Below, in pieces: positions 6,478-13,682 of a DNA stretch of 23,192 bases. Every line of letters begins with the position of its first letter. The stretch's first letter is position 1. The notes under the pieces were generated by a model. The model was given only the letters and a program-made list of their open reading frames with translations, did not search any database and was not told where the DNA came from. Made by a program: the position numbers and the translations under genes. Source of the stretch: JANNRA01 sp031401035 (lineage in GTDB: Bacteria > Desulfobacterota > Binatia > HRBIN30 > CADEER01); assembly GCA_031401035.1 (NCBI GenBank), contig JANNRA010000074.1, forward strand, positions 1-23,192. The letters run 5' to 3'.

Positions 6478-7932
6478 TCAGGCGCTGCGCGCCGCGGGCG
6501 CTGCCGCCTCGGCGGAGGCGATCGGCAGGTGGATGCTGAAGCAGGCGCCGCGTCCGGGCTCGCTGTCGACGGCGAGCCAGCCGCCGTGTTCGCGGACGAT
6601 GCCGTAGGTCACCGACAGGCCGAGGCCGGTGCCGTCGCCGACGCCCTTGGTGGTGAAGAACGGCTCGAAGATGCGCTCCCGATCGTCGGCGGCGATGCCA
6701 CCGCCCTGGTCGCGCACCGAGATGCGCGCGAAGCTGCCGGCGTCGCCGCCCTGGTCGAGCGGTGGCGTGGCGTCGACGCGGTCCACGGCGACCTCCACCG
6801 TGCCGCCGTGCGGCATCGCCTGGATGCCGTTGACGACGAGATTGGTGAGCGCCTGCTGCAACTGCGCCACGTCGACGTCGGCGGCCGGCGTTGCGGCACC
6901 CACCGGCCGCCGCAGCAGGACCTGCCGCCGCGCCGCCAGCGGCGCCAGCAACGCCAGCGTCTCGTCGACCAGCAGCGACAGATCGTGCGCCGCCGTGCGT
7001 GGTGGCTGGCGGCGGGCGAAGGCGAGGAGCTGACGAATGATCGTCGTCATGCGTGTCGCCTGCTCGACGATCACCCGGCCGCTGTCGCGCGCCTCCGGGT
7101 TGTCCGCACCGCCGCGGGCGATCATGCGCCCGTGTTCGGCGACGACCGTCAGCGGCGTGCCCAACTCGTGCGCGACCCCGGCGGCCAGCGTGCCGATGGT
7201 GGCCAGACGGTCGGCGTGCCGCAACTGCTCGAGGGCGACGATGCGCTGGGCGGCTTCGCGCGCCGCGCACCGGGTCGCCTCCGCCAGGCGGGCGGCGGCG
7301 GAGTTCAGGGCCGCCGCCAGGGCGCCGATCTCGTCGCGCTGCGGCAGCGCCAGCGGGGCGCCGAAATCCCCGCCGCCGATGCGGTTCGCCTTGGCGATCA
7401 GGCGGCGGGTCGGCCGGCCGACCAGCCAGGCGCCCACCGCCAGGGCGATGGCGCCGCAGACGGCCGTGAGCAGGAATCCGGTGACGACCTCGCCGACGAC
7501 GGTGGCGCGCAGATACTGCTTCTCGCGCGTCAGCGACTCGCTGATCGTCAAGCGTCCGTGCGGTGCGGCGGACAGCGGCAGGGTCGTCACGAGGCGCCCG
7601 TCGCCGCCGTCGGCGACCATGTCGTGCACGACGCCGCCGGACGGCGCCGGCGGCGCGGCGCCGTCCGGCGCGACGTGCCAGGTGACCGCCGGTGACCGCG
7701 GCGTCGCCGAGACGCGCGCCAGCAGCGTCGCCACCTCGGCATCACCGCCGAGCCGCCACGCCGCGTCGACGGCCAGGGCCACGGCGCGGCCGAAGTGCAC
7801 GTGCCGCTCGGCCATGTCGGTCTCGATGAAACGCGCCTCGCGCTCGACCCGCAGCCAGGCATGCACGGCCATGACGCCGCAGATGCCGAGACCCATGCCC
7901 GCCGTCAGCTTGCCGACCAGTCGCATCGCCAT
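6478..7932 (-). CDS. Membrane sensor histidine kinase with HAMP domain
   Basis: This 484-residue protein has TM1 (about 7-25), a small periplasmic sensor (about 27-145), TM2 (about 148-172), HAMP (about 172-224), HisKA with H255 in the AHELGTPL box, and HATPase_c. The ATPase has N-box NLVVNGIQAM (364-373), DQGGGI (408-413), FEPFFTTKG (422-430) and GTGLGLS (434-440). This resembles the NtrB/AtoS-like HPK4 kinases. The start at 7932 has GGGAGAG close upstream, and a second ATG two codons in (7926) is equally possible. Longer in-frame starts add a basic leader without hydrophobicity. The promoter-like motif copy D ends 37 nt upstream. Confidence 0.92.
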   Translation of the reverse strand: MAMRLVGKLTAGMGLGICGVMAVHAWLRVEREARFIETDMAERHVHFGRAVALAVDAAWRLGGDAEVATLLARVSATPRSPAVTWHVAPDGAAPPAPSGGVVHDMVADGGDGRLVTTLPLSAAPHGRLTISESLTREKQYLRATVVGEVVTGFLLTAVCGAIALAVGAWLVGRPTRRLIAKANRIGGGDFGAPLALPQRDEIGALAAALNSAAARLAEATRCAAREAAQRIVALEQLRHADRLATIGTLAAGVAHELGTPLTVVAEHGRMIARGGADNPEARDSGRVIVEQATRMTTIIRQLLAFARRQPPRTAAHDLSLLVDETLALLAPLAARRQVLLRRPVGAATPAADVDVAQLQQALTNLVVNGIQAMPHGGTVEVAVDRVDATPPLDQGGDAGSFARISVRDQGGGIAADDRERIFEPFFTTKGVGDGTGLGLSVTYGIVREHGGWLAVDSEPGRGACFSIHLPIASAEAAAPAARSA

Positions 7933-7969
7933 CGCTCTCCCGCCCCTGCTGTCTACGGCCACTGACGGG

Positions 7970-7989
7970 CCGCGGCGAATAGATAATGC
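7970..7989 (-). promoter_or_regulatory. Repeated AT-rich promoter-like motif, copy D
   Basis: On the minus strand this reads GCATTATCTATTCGCCGCGG and ends 37 nt before the kinase ATG at 7932. It matches the consensus derived from the three other copies at nearly all core positions. On the same strand TTCCGA lies upstream at a distance compatible with a -35 element. Confidence 0.5.
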
Positions 7990-8119
7990 GGCGGCGGCGG
8001 ATCGGAATTCGCGAAGCGCGGACGCGCGCATCGCTGGCGGTCACGCAGCGGGCGCCGCGTATCCTGCCGACTCCCGGCGTGCGCTGGCGCGGAATCGAGT
8101 TTTCCGAATCGACGACGGA

Positions 8120-8139
8120 GAATAATCTATTTGCCGATG
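8120..8139 (+). promoter_or_regulatory. Repeated AT-rich promoter-like motif, copy C
   Basis: GAATAATCTATTTGCCGATG points toward sbtA. It ends 50 nt before a TTG preceded by GGAGGAG (8190) and 109 nt before the sbtA ATG (8249). TTTTCCGAATCG occurs upstream and could be the -35 side. This copy is the mirror partner of copy D in the divergent region. Confidence 0.5.
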
Positions 8140-8189
8140 GCGGTGGTAGCGCATAGACACTCGCTGGATCGCACCGGAGGAGACGCGCC

Positions 8190-8264
8190 TTGCTCCCCCA
8201 CCATCGCCAGCCAAATCGTACCGAGCGCCTGCGCGCCTTGGGGCACCCATGTCGGAGATCCTGA
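8190..8264 (+). CDS. Possible leader peptide (24 codons) overlapping the sbtA start
   Basis: The best Shine-Dalgarno in the region, GGAGGAG at 8177-8183, is placed for a TTG at 8190, not for the sbtA ATG at 8249. The TTG opens a 24-residue, His/Arg-rich frame (LPHHRQPNRTERLRALGH within it). Its TGA at 8262-8264 lies 13 nt inside sbtA in another frame. This layout fits a leader ORF whose translation could unmask or couple the sbtA start. It could also be chance: the ORF is short, TTG is rare and there is no comparative support. Confidence 0.3.
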   Translation: MLPHHRQPNRTERLRALGHPCRRS

Positions 8265-9211
8265 AGCAGAACCTGCTCTCGCCGATCGCGCTCGCCTTCG
8301 CGCTCGGCATCCTCACCAAGTTGATGCGCAGCGAGTTCTCGCTGCCGAAGGACATCTACACCGCGATCTCGGTGTACCTGCTGTTCGCCCTCGGCCTGAA
8401 GGGCGGCATCGAGCTGGCGCACGCGTCGTTCGACGCCATCGTGCTGCCGGCGCTGGCGACGGTGCTGCTCGGCTGCATCACGCCGCTCACCACCTACGCC
8501 GTCATGCTCTGGCTCGGCCGCTTCTCGCACGCCGACTCGGCGGCGATGGCGGCGCACTACGGGTCGGTGTCGGCGGTGACGTTCATTGCCGCGCAGACCT
8601 TCGTGAGCGGCGTCGGCGCCACCGCCGAGGGATTCATGCCGACGCTCCTGGCACTGCTCGAGAGTCCGGGCATCCACATCGCCCTGGCGATCGGGGCGGT
8701 GAAGACCGCCAGCCAGGACCGGCCGATGGGCGCCGTGCTGCACGAGGTGCTGACCGGCCGCACGATGGTGCTCCTGGTCGGCGGCCTGATCATCGGCTTC
8801 CTGATCGGCGACAAGAACTACCAAGCCATTCAGCCGTTCTTCGAAGGCATGTTCAAGGGCGTCCTGACCCTGTTCCTGCTCGAGATGGGCATCGTCGCCG
8901 GCGCACGCCTGGGCGATCTCAAGCGCGTCGGTCCCTTCCTGCTCGCCTTCGGCATGCTGCTGCCTGCGGCGCACGGCCTGCTCGGGGTCTGGTTCGGCCA
9001 TCTCTCCGGCCTGTCGCCGGGCGGCGCCACCGTGCTCGGCGCGATGGCGGCGAGCGCCTCGTACATCGCGGCGCCGCCGGCGGTGCGCGTGACGCTGCCG
9101 GAGGCCAACCCGACTTACTACCTGACCGCCGCGCTGGCGATCACCTTCCCCTTCAACATCCTGCTCGGCATCCCATTGTACTACGAAGCCGCCATCTGGC
9201 TGGCCGGCTGA
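8249..9211 (+). CDS. sbtA: Sodium-dependent bicarbonate transporter
   Basis: This 320-residue membrane protein fits the SbtA family (formerly DUF897), which imports bicarbonate with sodium. It has about ten hydrophobic segments arranged as two halves. The first half runs LLSPIALAFALGIL, VYLLFALGLKGGIEL, and VLLGCITPLTTYAVMLWL. The second runs VLLVGGLIIGFLIG, TLFLLEMGIVAGARL, and AMAASASYIAAPPAVRV. The helix-breaking ALGLKGG and the ASASYIAAPPAVR segment are characteristic. The ATG at 8249 begins MSEILKQNLLSP, a normal N-terminus, but it has only a weak GGGG upstream. An SbtB-like PII gene follows after 11 bp, the usual genetic partner. Confidence 0.92.
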   Translation: MSEILKQNLLSPIALAFALGILTKLMRSEFSLPKDIYTAISVYLLFALGLKGGIELAHASFDAIVLPALATVLLGCITPLTTYAVMLWLGRFSHADSAAMAAHYGSVSAVTFIAAQTFVSGVGATAEGFMPTLLALLESPGIHIALAIGAVKTASQDRPMGAVLHEVLTGRTMVLLVGGLIIGFLIGDKNYQAIQPFFEGMFKGVLTLFLLEMGIVAGARLGDLKRVGPFLLAFGMLLPAAHGLLGVWFGHLSGLSPGGATVLGAMAASASYIAAPPAVRVTLPEANPTYYLTAALAITFPFNILLGIPLYYEAAIWLAG

Positions 9212-9222
9212 GGAGCGCGTCG

Positions 9223-9525
9223 ATGCATACCGTCGTCTTGAAGCGCATCACCGTCGTCGCCGAGCCGGTGCTCGAGGACCGCCTCACGGCCGATCTGCGC
9301 CGTCTCGGCGCCACCGGGTTTACCGTCTGCGATGTGCGCGGCGAGGGTTCGCGCGGCATGCGCGCCAGCGAACTTCCCGGCGCCGGGGTCAAGATCGAGA
9401 CCCTCGTCAGCCCCGCAGTTGCCGACCGCATCCTCGAGCGCGTCGCGACGCACTATTTCCCCCACTACGCCGTCATCGCCTGGGTCACCGACGTCGCCGT
9501 CGTCCGCGGCGACAAGTACGTCTAG
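9223..9525 (+). CDS. sbtB: SbtB-like PII signalling protein
   Basis: The 100-residue PII-superfamily protein begins VVLKRITVVAEPVLEDRL. It has GATGFTVCDVRGEGSRGMR (about 28-46), which parallels the GATGYTV..GKGSRN block of cyanobacterial SbtB proteins, where it contributes to adenine-nucleotide binding. The last strand is YAVIAWVTDVAVVRGDKYV (about 82-100). The C-terminus ends without the paired-Cys R-loop seen in some cyanobacterial SbtB. SbtB binds AMP/cAMP/ADP and gates SbtA, and placement 11 bp after sbtA supports that job here. GAGGAGCG over the sbtA stop is the likely ribosome binding site. Confidence 0.88.
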   Translation: MHTVVLKRITVVAEPVLEDRLTADLRRLGATGFTVCDVRGEGSRGMRASELPGAGVKIETLVSPAVADRILERVATHYFPHYAVIAWVTDVAVVRGDKYV

Positions 9526-9553
9526 GCGCCGCGGCCGCCGCCAGGAAGAACCC

Positions 9554-10387
9554 ATGCTCGCGCTCGAACACCGCACGATTCTGGTCGCCGGCATCACCGA
9601 CGCATCGTCCCTGGCACTGCACTGCGCTGCGCAGCTGCGGCGTGAAGGGGCGCGCGTGGTGTGTACGGGGCTTGGTCCGACCCCCCACCACGCTGGCCTG
9701 TCGGACAAGGCGGCGACGTATCTGACCCGCTCGTACGACGACTTCCTCGGCGTGGTGCGCGAGGCGTTCGGCGGCGAAATGCTGACGCTGCCGCTCGACG
9801 TCACCGTCGACGGCAGCCTCGCCGACGTCGCCGCGGCGCTGCGCGAGCGCGGCATTCGGCTGGACGGCGTGCTGCACTCGATCGCCATGGACAAGACCAT
9901 CCGCGGCGGTGAGGTGAAGCCGCTGTTGCAGGTGACGCGCGAGGAGTTCGCCGCGGCGATGGACGTCTCGGCATACTCGCTCATCGCCCTGCTGCGCGCC
10001 CTGCTCGAGGGGGGCGTGCTGAACGATGGCGCCGCCGTCTGCGCCCTCAGCTATCTCGGCGCGGCGCGGGTCGCGCGCCATCCCTACCGCAACATCGGCG
10101 TCGCCAAGGCCGCGCTCGAGCGCATCGTGCTCGAGCTGGCGCACGAACTCGGGCGCGCGCACGGCATCAAGGTCAACGCCGTGCGCTTCTCGCCCTACAC
10201 CGCGAGCAAGGCCGGCGGCGCCATCCAGGGCCTGGTCGAGGCGGCAGAGTTCTGTGACCGCGAGAGCGCGCTCGGCAACGCTCGCGCCGAGGACCTCGCC
10301 TGGGAGGTCGCCTATCTGCTGCGACCCTACGGGCGCGTCACCGGCGAGATCCGCAACGTCGACGGCGGCTACCACATCCGCGGCTGA
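9554..10387 (+). CDS. FabI-like enoyl-[acyl-carrier-protein] reductase
   Basis: This 277-residue SDR superfamily protein has FabI-type rather than classical SDR signatures. An N-terminal GITDASSLA replaces the TGxxxGxG loop, HSIAMD is at 108-113, and SAYSLIAL at 139-146. The FabI catalytic block SYLGAARVARHPYRNIGVAKAALE spans two pieces with Y167, Y178 and K185. FabI reduces the trans-2-enoyl-ACP in fatty acid elongation. The two tyrosines are 11 apart against 10 in E. coli FabI, and the GPIRTLAA-type loop reads FSPYTASKAGG, so it may be a divergent paralogue. It lies 28 bp after sbtB with an AGGAAG ribosome binding site, probably in one operon. Confidence 0.8.
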   Translation: MLALEHRTILVAGITDASSLALHCAAQLRREGARVVCTGLGPTPHHAGLSDKAATYLTRSYDDFLGVVREAFGGEMLTLPLDVTVDGSLADVAAALRERGIRLDGVLHSIAMDKTIRGGEVKPLLQVTREEFAAAMDVSAYSLIALLRALLEGGVLNDGAAVCALSYLGAARVARHPYRNIGVAKAALERIVLELAHELGRAHGIKVNAVRFSPYTASKAGGAIQGLVEAAEFCDRESALGNARAEDLAWEVAYLLRPYGRVTGEIRNVDGGYHIRG

Positions 10388-10456
10388 CACCCCGATCGGC
10401 CGCTGCGGCGGGGGGAGGATCGCTGATGGTGCGACGTCGCATGTCCGCCGGCGCAG

Positions 10457-11764
10457 TCAACTTGGGCAGCGCTGCAGCGCGTGGGTGACGGCGCGGATCA
10501 ACTCGTTGATGGCCACCGACCCGTCGCGGTTGCCGTCGACCTCGCCGCACTGCGCGTGCGCGGTCGTCCCCAGGGCGATGTTCACCGCCCGTACGAGTTC
10601 GTCGATCGTCACCATGCCGTCACCGTTGCAGTCCCCGATGCAGGCAGACGTCGTGCCGGTGGGCGTCACGGTGACGGCCACCGGCGTGTCCGCCGCGGTG
10701 GGCGACGGCGTCGGGGCCGTCGGCGCGCTGGTCGCCGTGGCGACGGGGACCATTGCCGTCGTCGTCGGCGTGGGCGTGCCGCCCAGCGGCGGCGTCGGGG
10801 TCGGTGTCGATGTCGGCGCACAGGTGGCGATGATGCGCGGCGTCGGGGTCGCGACGGGTGCGGCCGCGCCGCACACCAACGTGACCGTGATTGTCGCGTC
10901 GCCGAGCTGCGGCAGGTTCAGGGCGGAGGTCACCGCGACGAGCGTCGTGCCGGTCAACGACGCTGCGCCGTCGAGCTGCGCACAGTCCAGGGGCTGTCCG
11001 TTGGTGGTCGTCTCGATCATGCCCGGCTCGCCGTTGGGGTTGAGCACGCGCGCACTCGCCTGCCCCGTCGACCCGTAGGCCAACCGCGTCGCGCCTCGGG
11101 AGGGATCGTCCGACGTGCATGGAATGGCATCGGCGCCGAGCGCTGGTGGCCCGCTGTCAGGTATCGAGACGCAGCCAGGGACGGAGATCAGTAGCGCGTA
11201 ACTGGTCGTTCCGAGCTCGAAGGCGACCGATCCCGCCGGCCCCATGCCGCTGCGCTCGACCAGGGGCGGCGGCGGCGGATCGTCATGCGCCAGGGTGACG
11301 CTGACGTCGATGTCCCCAAGGCGCGTCGCGCCACAGTCGATCAGCCCACCGCCGGCGTTGCCCGGCCCCCATTCTGGAAGCTCCCCGAGGCCGATACAGG
11401 ATGTCGCGAGGCCGGGCAGGACAACCGGCGCGATGAATGCGCGCGCGGCGGGAATGACGAACGGCACCGGGGCCGCGGGCAGATCGGAACGGACTCCCCC
11501 GACGGTCAGGACCACCTGTCCAGTCAGGTTGGTGGGGAGCGAGAACACCGTCTGGACCGTCGAGGTCGACCCCGGCGCCAGCGCACAAGTGAGCTCCCGC
11601 TCCGCCGTGCAGTTGCCCGCGCAGCCGTCGCCGCCGATGGTGTTGGCGTCGTCGCACTCCTCGCCGCCGGTCCGGGCGCCGTCGCCGCACGTCTGGGCGA
11701 ATCCGGGGTGGACGAGCGCGAGCGCGAAGGCGAGGGGGCCGAGCACGGAGACGAGGCGCTGCAT
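10457..11764 (-). CDS. Secreted DUF4215/EF-hand surface protein
   Basis: The 435-residue protein has a signal peptide (about 1-23, MQRLVSVLGPLAFALALVHP then GFAQ). A Cys-rich DUF4215-type repeat follows (about 26-55, CGDGARTGGEECDDANTI and GDGCAGNC). Then come a beta-rich body of unknown function (about 60-300) and a Thr/Pro/Ala linker (about 310-370). Two dockerin-like calcium loops end it: DCNGDGMVTIDEL and DGNRDGSVAINEL, each followed by a RAVN/RAVT helix. It is probably exported and calcium-binding. The start was chosen for its AGGAGGG Shine-Dalgarno and because the signal peptide begins there. Longer frames add a basic leader. The body does not reveal an enzyme. Confidence 0.85.
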   Translation of the reverse strand: MQRLVSVLGPLAFALALVHPGFAQTCGDGARTGGEECDDANTIGGDGCAGNCTAERELTCALAPGSTSTVQTVFSLPTNLTGQVVLTVGGVRSDLPAAPVPFVIPAARAFIAPVVLPGLATSCIGLGELPEWGPGNAGGGLIDCGATRLGDIDVSVTLAHDDPPPPPLVERSGMGPAGSVAFELGTTSYALLISVPGCVSIPDSGPPALGADAIPCTSDDPSRGATRLAYGSTGQASARVLNPNGEPGMIETTTNGQPLDCAQLDGAASLTGTTLVAVTSALNLPQLGDATITVTLVCGAAAPVATPTPRIIATCAPTSTPTPTPPLGGTPTPTTTAMVPVATATSAPTAPTPSPTAADTPVAVTVTPTGTTSACIGDCNGDGMVTIDELVRAVNIALGTTAHAQCGEVDGNRDGSVAINELIRAVTHALQRCPS

Positions 11765-12098
11765 TGTCGTCCCTCCTGACCTCTTCTCGGGTATGTGCTC
11801 GTGATGTTCAAGCGCACGGAGTCGCCTGACAAGGAGAGCCGCAGCCAGTCGGCGGACGTCGGCCATCAATCTAAAATGTGCGAGTCCTGCGTGTGCTCCG
11901 GTCCCCGGCGCCAGCCGGAGAGCCCGACCGTCGTCCTATGACTCTTCGAGAGCCCCGCGCTGCACTCCGCAGCACGGGCGTTGCCGGGTCCCCGCTCGGC
12001 CGGTACGGTTCGCCGCATGATGGTGCAGAGCGGCGGTTCTCGATCCCGACGATCCCTACCTGCGCGCGCCGCAGACGTTTCCGCAGCTGCAATCCGAG
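11765..12098. other. Divergent intergenic region, including a possible displaced 5' end of the next gene
   Basis: About 330 bp lie between the start of the DUF4215 gene (minus) and the first in-frame ATG of the fusion reductase (plus). It contains an AT-rich patch (CAATCTAAAATG near 11868-11879) with partial similarity to the repeated motif. It also has a 6-bp inverted repeat, CTCCGG (11896-11901) with CCGGAG (11915-11920). From about 12042 to 12098 the frame of the downstream gene is open and encodes conserved-looking sequence. Confidence 0.5.
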
Positions 12099-13682
12099 AT
12101 GGTCGCGCGGGTGGCGGCGTACGGCGACGCGGAGGACGTCGCCGAGGGCACGCTGCTCTTCGCGCGCGGGCAGCGCAGCATCGACTTCTTCCTCGTGCTG
12201 TCCGGCCGCATCGACGTCTTCGATGTCGACGACCACGGGCAGCCGCGCGTCTTCGCCAGCCAGGGCGAGCGCGAGTTCACGGGCGAGCTCGACCAGTTCA
12301 CCGACCGGCAGATCCTCGTCAGCGGCCGCGCCGGCGCCCCGACCCGTGTCATCCGCGTGCGTCGCGACGCCTTCCGTCGCCTCGTCGCCGCCGAGCCCGA
12401 CATCGGCGAGATCCTCATGCGCGCCTTCATCCTGCGGCGCGTCGGCCTCATCCGGCACGGCCAGGGTGGCGTCGTCATCGTCGGCCCGGCACACGCCGGC
12501 GACACGCTGCGTCTGCAACGCTTTCTCGAGCGCAACGGCCACCCGCATCGCCTCGTCGATACCGAGGCCGACCCCGACGGCGACGGCTTCCTCGGCTGCC
12601 TCAAGGTTCGCGAGGCGAAGATGCCGGTCGTCGTCTGGGGCGGCGAGCACGTGCTCGGCAACCCGACGACCGCCGAGCTGGCCGACGCCCTCGGGCTGAC
12701 GTGGGAACTCGACGCGGCGCATGTCTACGATCTCGCCGTCGTCGGCGCCGGGCCGGCGGGCCTGGCGGCGGGCGTCTACGCGGCCTCGGAAGGGCTCGAC
12801 ACGATCCTCATCGAGGGGATGGCGCCGGGCGGTCAGGCCGGCACGAGCTCGAAGATCGAGAACTACCTCGGCTTCCCGACCGGCATCTCCGGCCAGGCGC
12901 TGGCGGGACGCGCCCAGGCCCAGGCGCAGAAGTTCGGCGCGCGCATCGCCATCTCGCGCCAGGTGACCGGCCTGGCGCACGTTGACCGCCTCTTTCGGCT
13001 GACGCTGGAGGAGGGCGCCGCCGTCGCGGCGCGCGCCGTGGTGGTGGCGACCGGGGCGCGCTATCGCACCCTCGACCTGCCGAACTTCGCGCGCTTCGAG
13101 GGGCAGGGCATCCACTACGCCGCCACGGCGATGGAGGCATCGCTCTGTGCGGACCAGGAGGTGGTCGTCGTCGGCGGCGGCAATTCGGCCGGGCAGGCCG
13201 CCGTCTTCCTCGCCGGCAGGACGCGGCAGGTGCATGTGCTGGTACGCGGGCGCGGTCTGGCGGCGACGATGTCGGCTTACCTCGTGCGCCGCATCGAGGC
13301 CTCGCCACGCATCACGCTGCACACCGAAACCGAACTGACGGCGCTCGACGGCGATACCCGGCTGCGCTCGGTCACCTGGACGCACCGGACGACGGGGGCG
13401 CGCGAGTCGCGCGGCGTCGAGAACGCCTTCCTCATGATCGGCGCGCTGCCATGTACCGACTGCGTGCGCGGCAGCCTGGCCCTCGATCCGTACGGCTTCG
13501 TCGTCACCGGCGCCGACGCGGGCGACTTCGGCGCCACGTCGCCGTACGCCACCTCGCGCCCCGGCGTCTGGGCGGTGGGCGACGTGCGCGCCGGATCGGT
13601 GAAGCGCGTCGCCGCCGGCGTTGGCGAGGGCTCGGTGGTGGTGCAGGCGATCCACCGCTTCCTGAATCCCGAGTCGGCTTGA
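12099..13682 (+). CDS. cNMP-binding-domain/thioredoxin-reductase-like fusion flavoprotein
   Basis: From the first in-frame ATG this is 527 residues. A cyclic-nucleotide-binding-like domain covers about 1-115, then a glutaredoxin-like segment (VVIVGPAHAGDTLRLQRFL and following, about 125-200). A TrxB-like flavoprotein follows: FAD motif VVGAGPAGLAAGVYAA (214-229), APGGQAGTSSKIENYLGFP (242-260), NADPH motif VVVGGGNSAGQAA (356-368) and WAVGDVRAGS (491-500). The redox CxxC expected just before the NADPH motif is absent (YAATAMEASLC). A CTDC at 452-455 lies elsewhere. In-frame codons upstream of this ATG encode DPDDPYLRAPQTFPQL, which looks like the usual N-terminus, so the real start may be near 12017 with a one-base frameshift. 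Confidence 0.85.
   Translation: MVARVAAYGDAEDVAEGTLLFARGQRSIDFFLVLSGRIDVFDVDDHGQPRVFASQGEREFTGELDQFTDRQILVSGRAGAPTRVIRVRRDAFRRLVAAEPDIGEILMRAFILRRVGLIRHGQGGVVIVGPAHAGDTLRLQRFLERNGHPHRLVDTEADPDGDGFLGCLKVREAKMPVVVWGGEHVLGNPTTAELADALGLTWELDAAHVYDLAVVGAGPAGLAAGVYAASEGLDTILIEGMAPGGQAGTSSKIENYLGFPTGISGQALAGRAQAQAQKFGARIAISRQVTGLAHVDRLFRLTLEEGAAVAARAVVVATGARYRTLDLPNFARFEGQGIHYAATAMEASLCADQEVVVVGGGNSAGQAAVFLAGRTRQVHVLVRGRGLAATMSAYLVRRIEASPRITLHTETELTALDGDTRLRSVTWTHRTTGARESRGVENAFLMIGALPCTDCVRGSLALDPYGFVVTGADAGDFGATSPYATSRPGVWAVGDVRAGSVKRVAAGVGEGSVVVQAIHRFLNPESA

Larger units (their letters stand above)
7933..8248. other. Divergent intergenic region between the kinase and sbtA
   Basis: This 316-bp gap separates the divergently transcribed kinase and sbtA. 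It holds two copies of the repeated AT-rich motif in opposite orientations (7970-7989 toward the kinase, 8120-8139 toward sbtA). Both have a TTCCGA upstream of the motif on the relevant strand (around 8002-8007 and 8101-8107). A strong GGAGGAG (8177-8183) precedes a possible TTG-initiated leader ORF. I see no other gene here. Confidence 0.6.

Noticed and set aside
8120..8139. Sigma-54 promoter reading of CTATTTGC
   Set aside because: TTGC could be a -12 element, but no GG lies at the required distance upstream (the bases there are AA).
10388..10456. Terminator between the FabI-like gene and the convergent DUF4215 gene (CCCCGATCGG...GGCGGGG)
   Set aside because: The pairing needs an impossible one-base loop or internal mismatches, and there is no T-run.
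11866..11880. Fifth copy of the repeated 20-bp motif (CAATCTAAAATG)
   Set aside because: Only the AATCTA core is shared, and the distances to both neighbouring starts (over 100 nt) do not fit the other copies.
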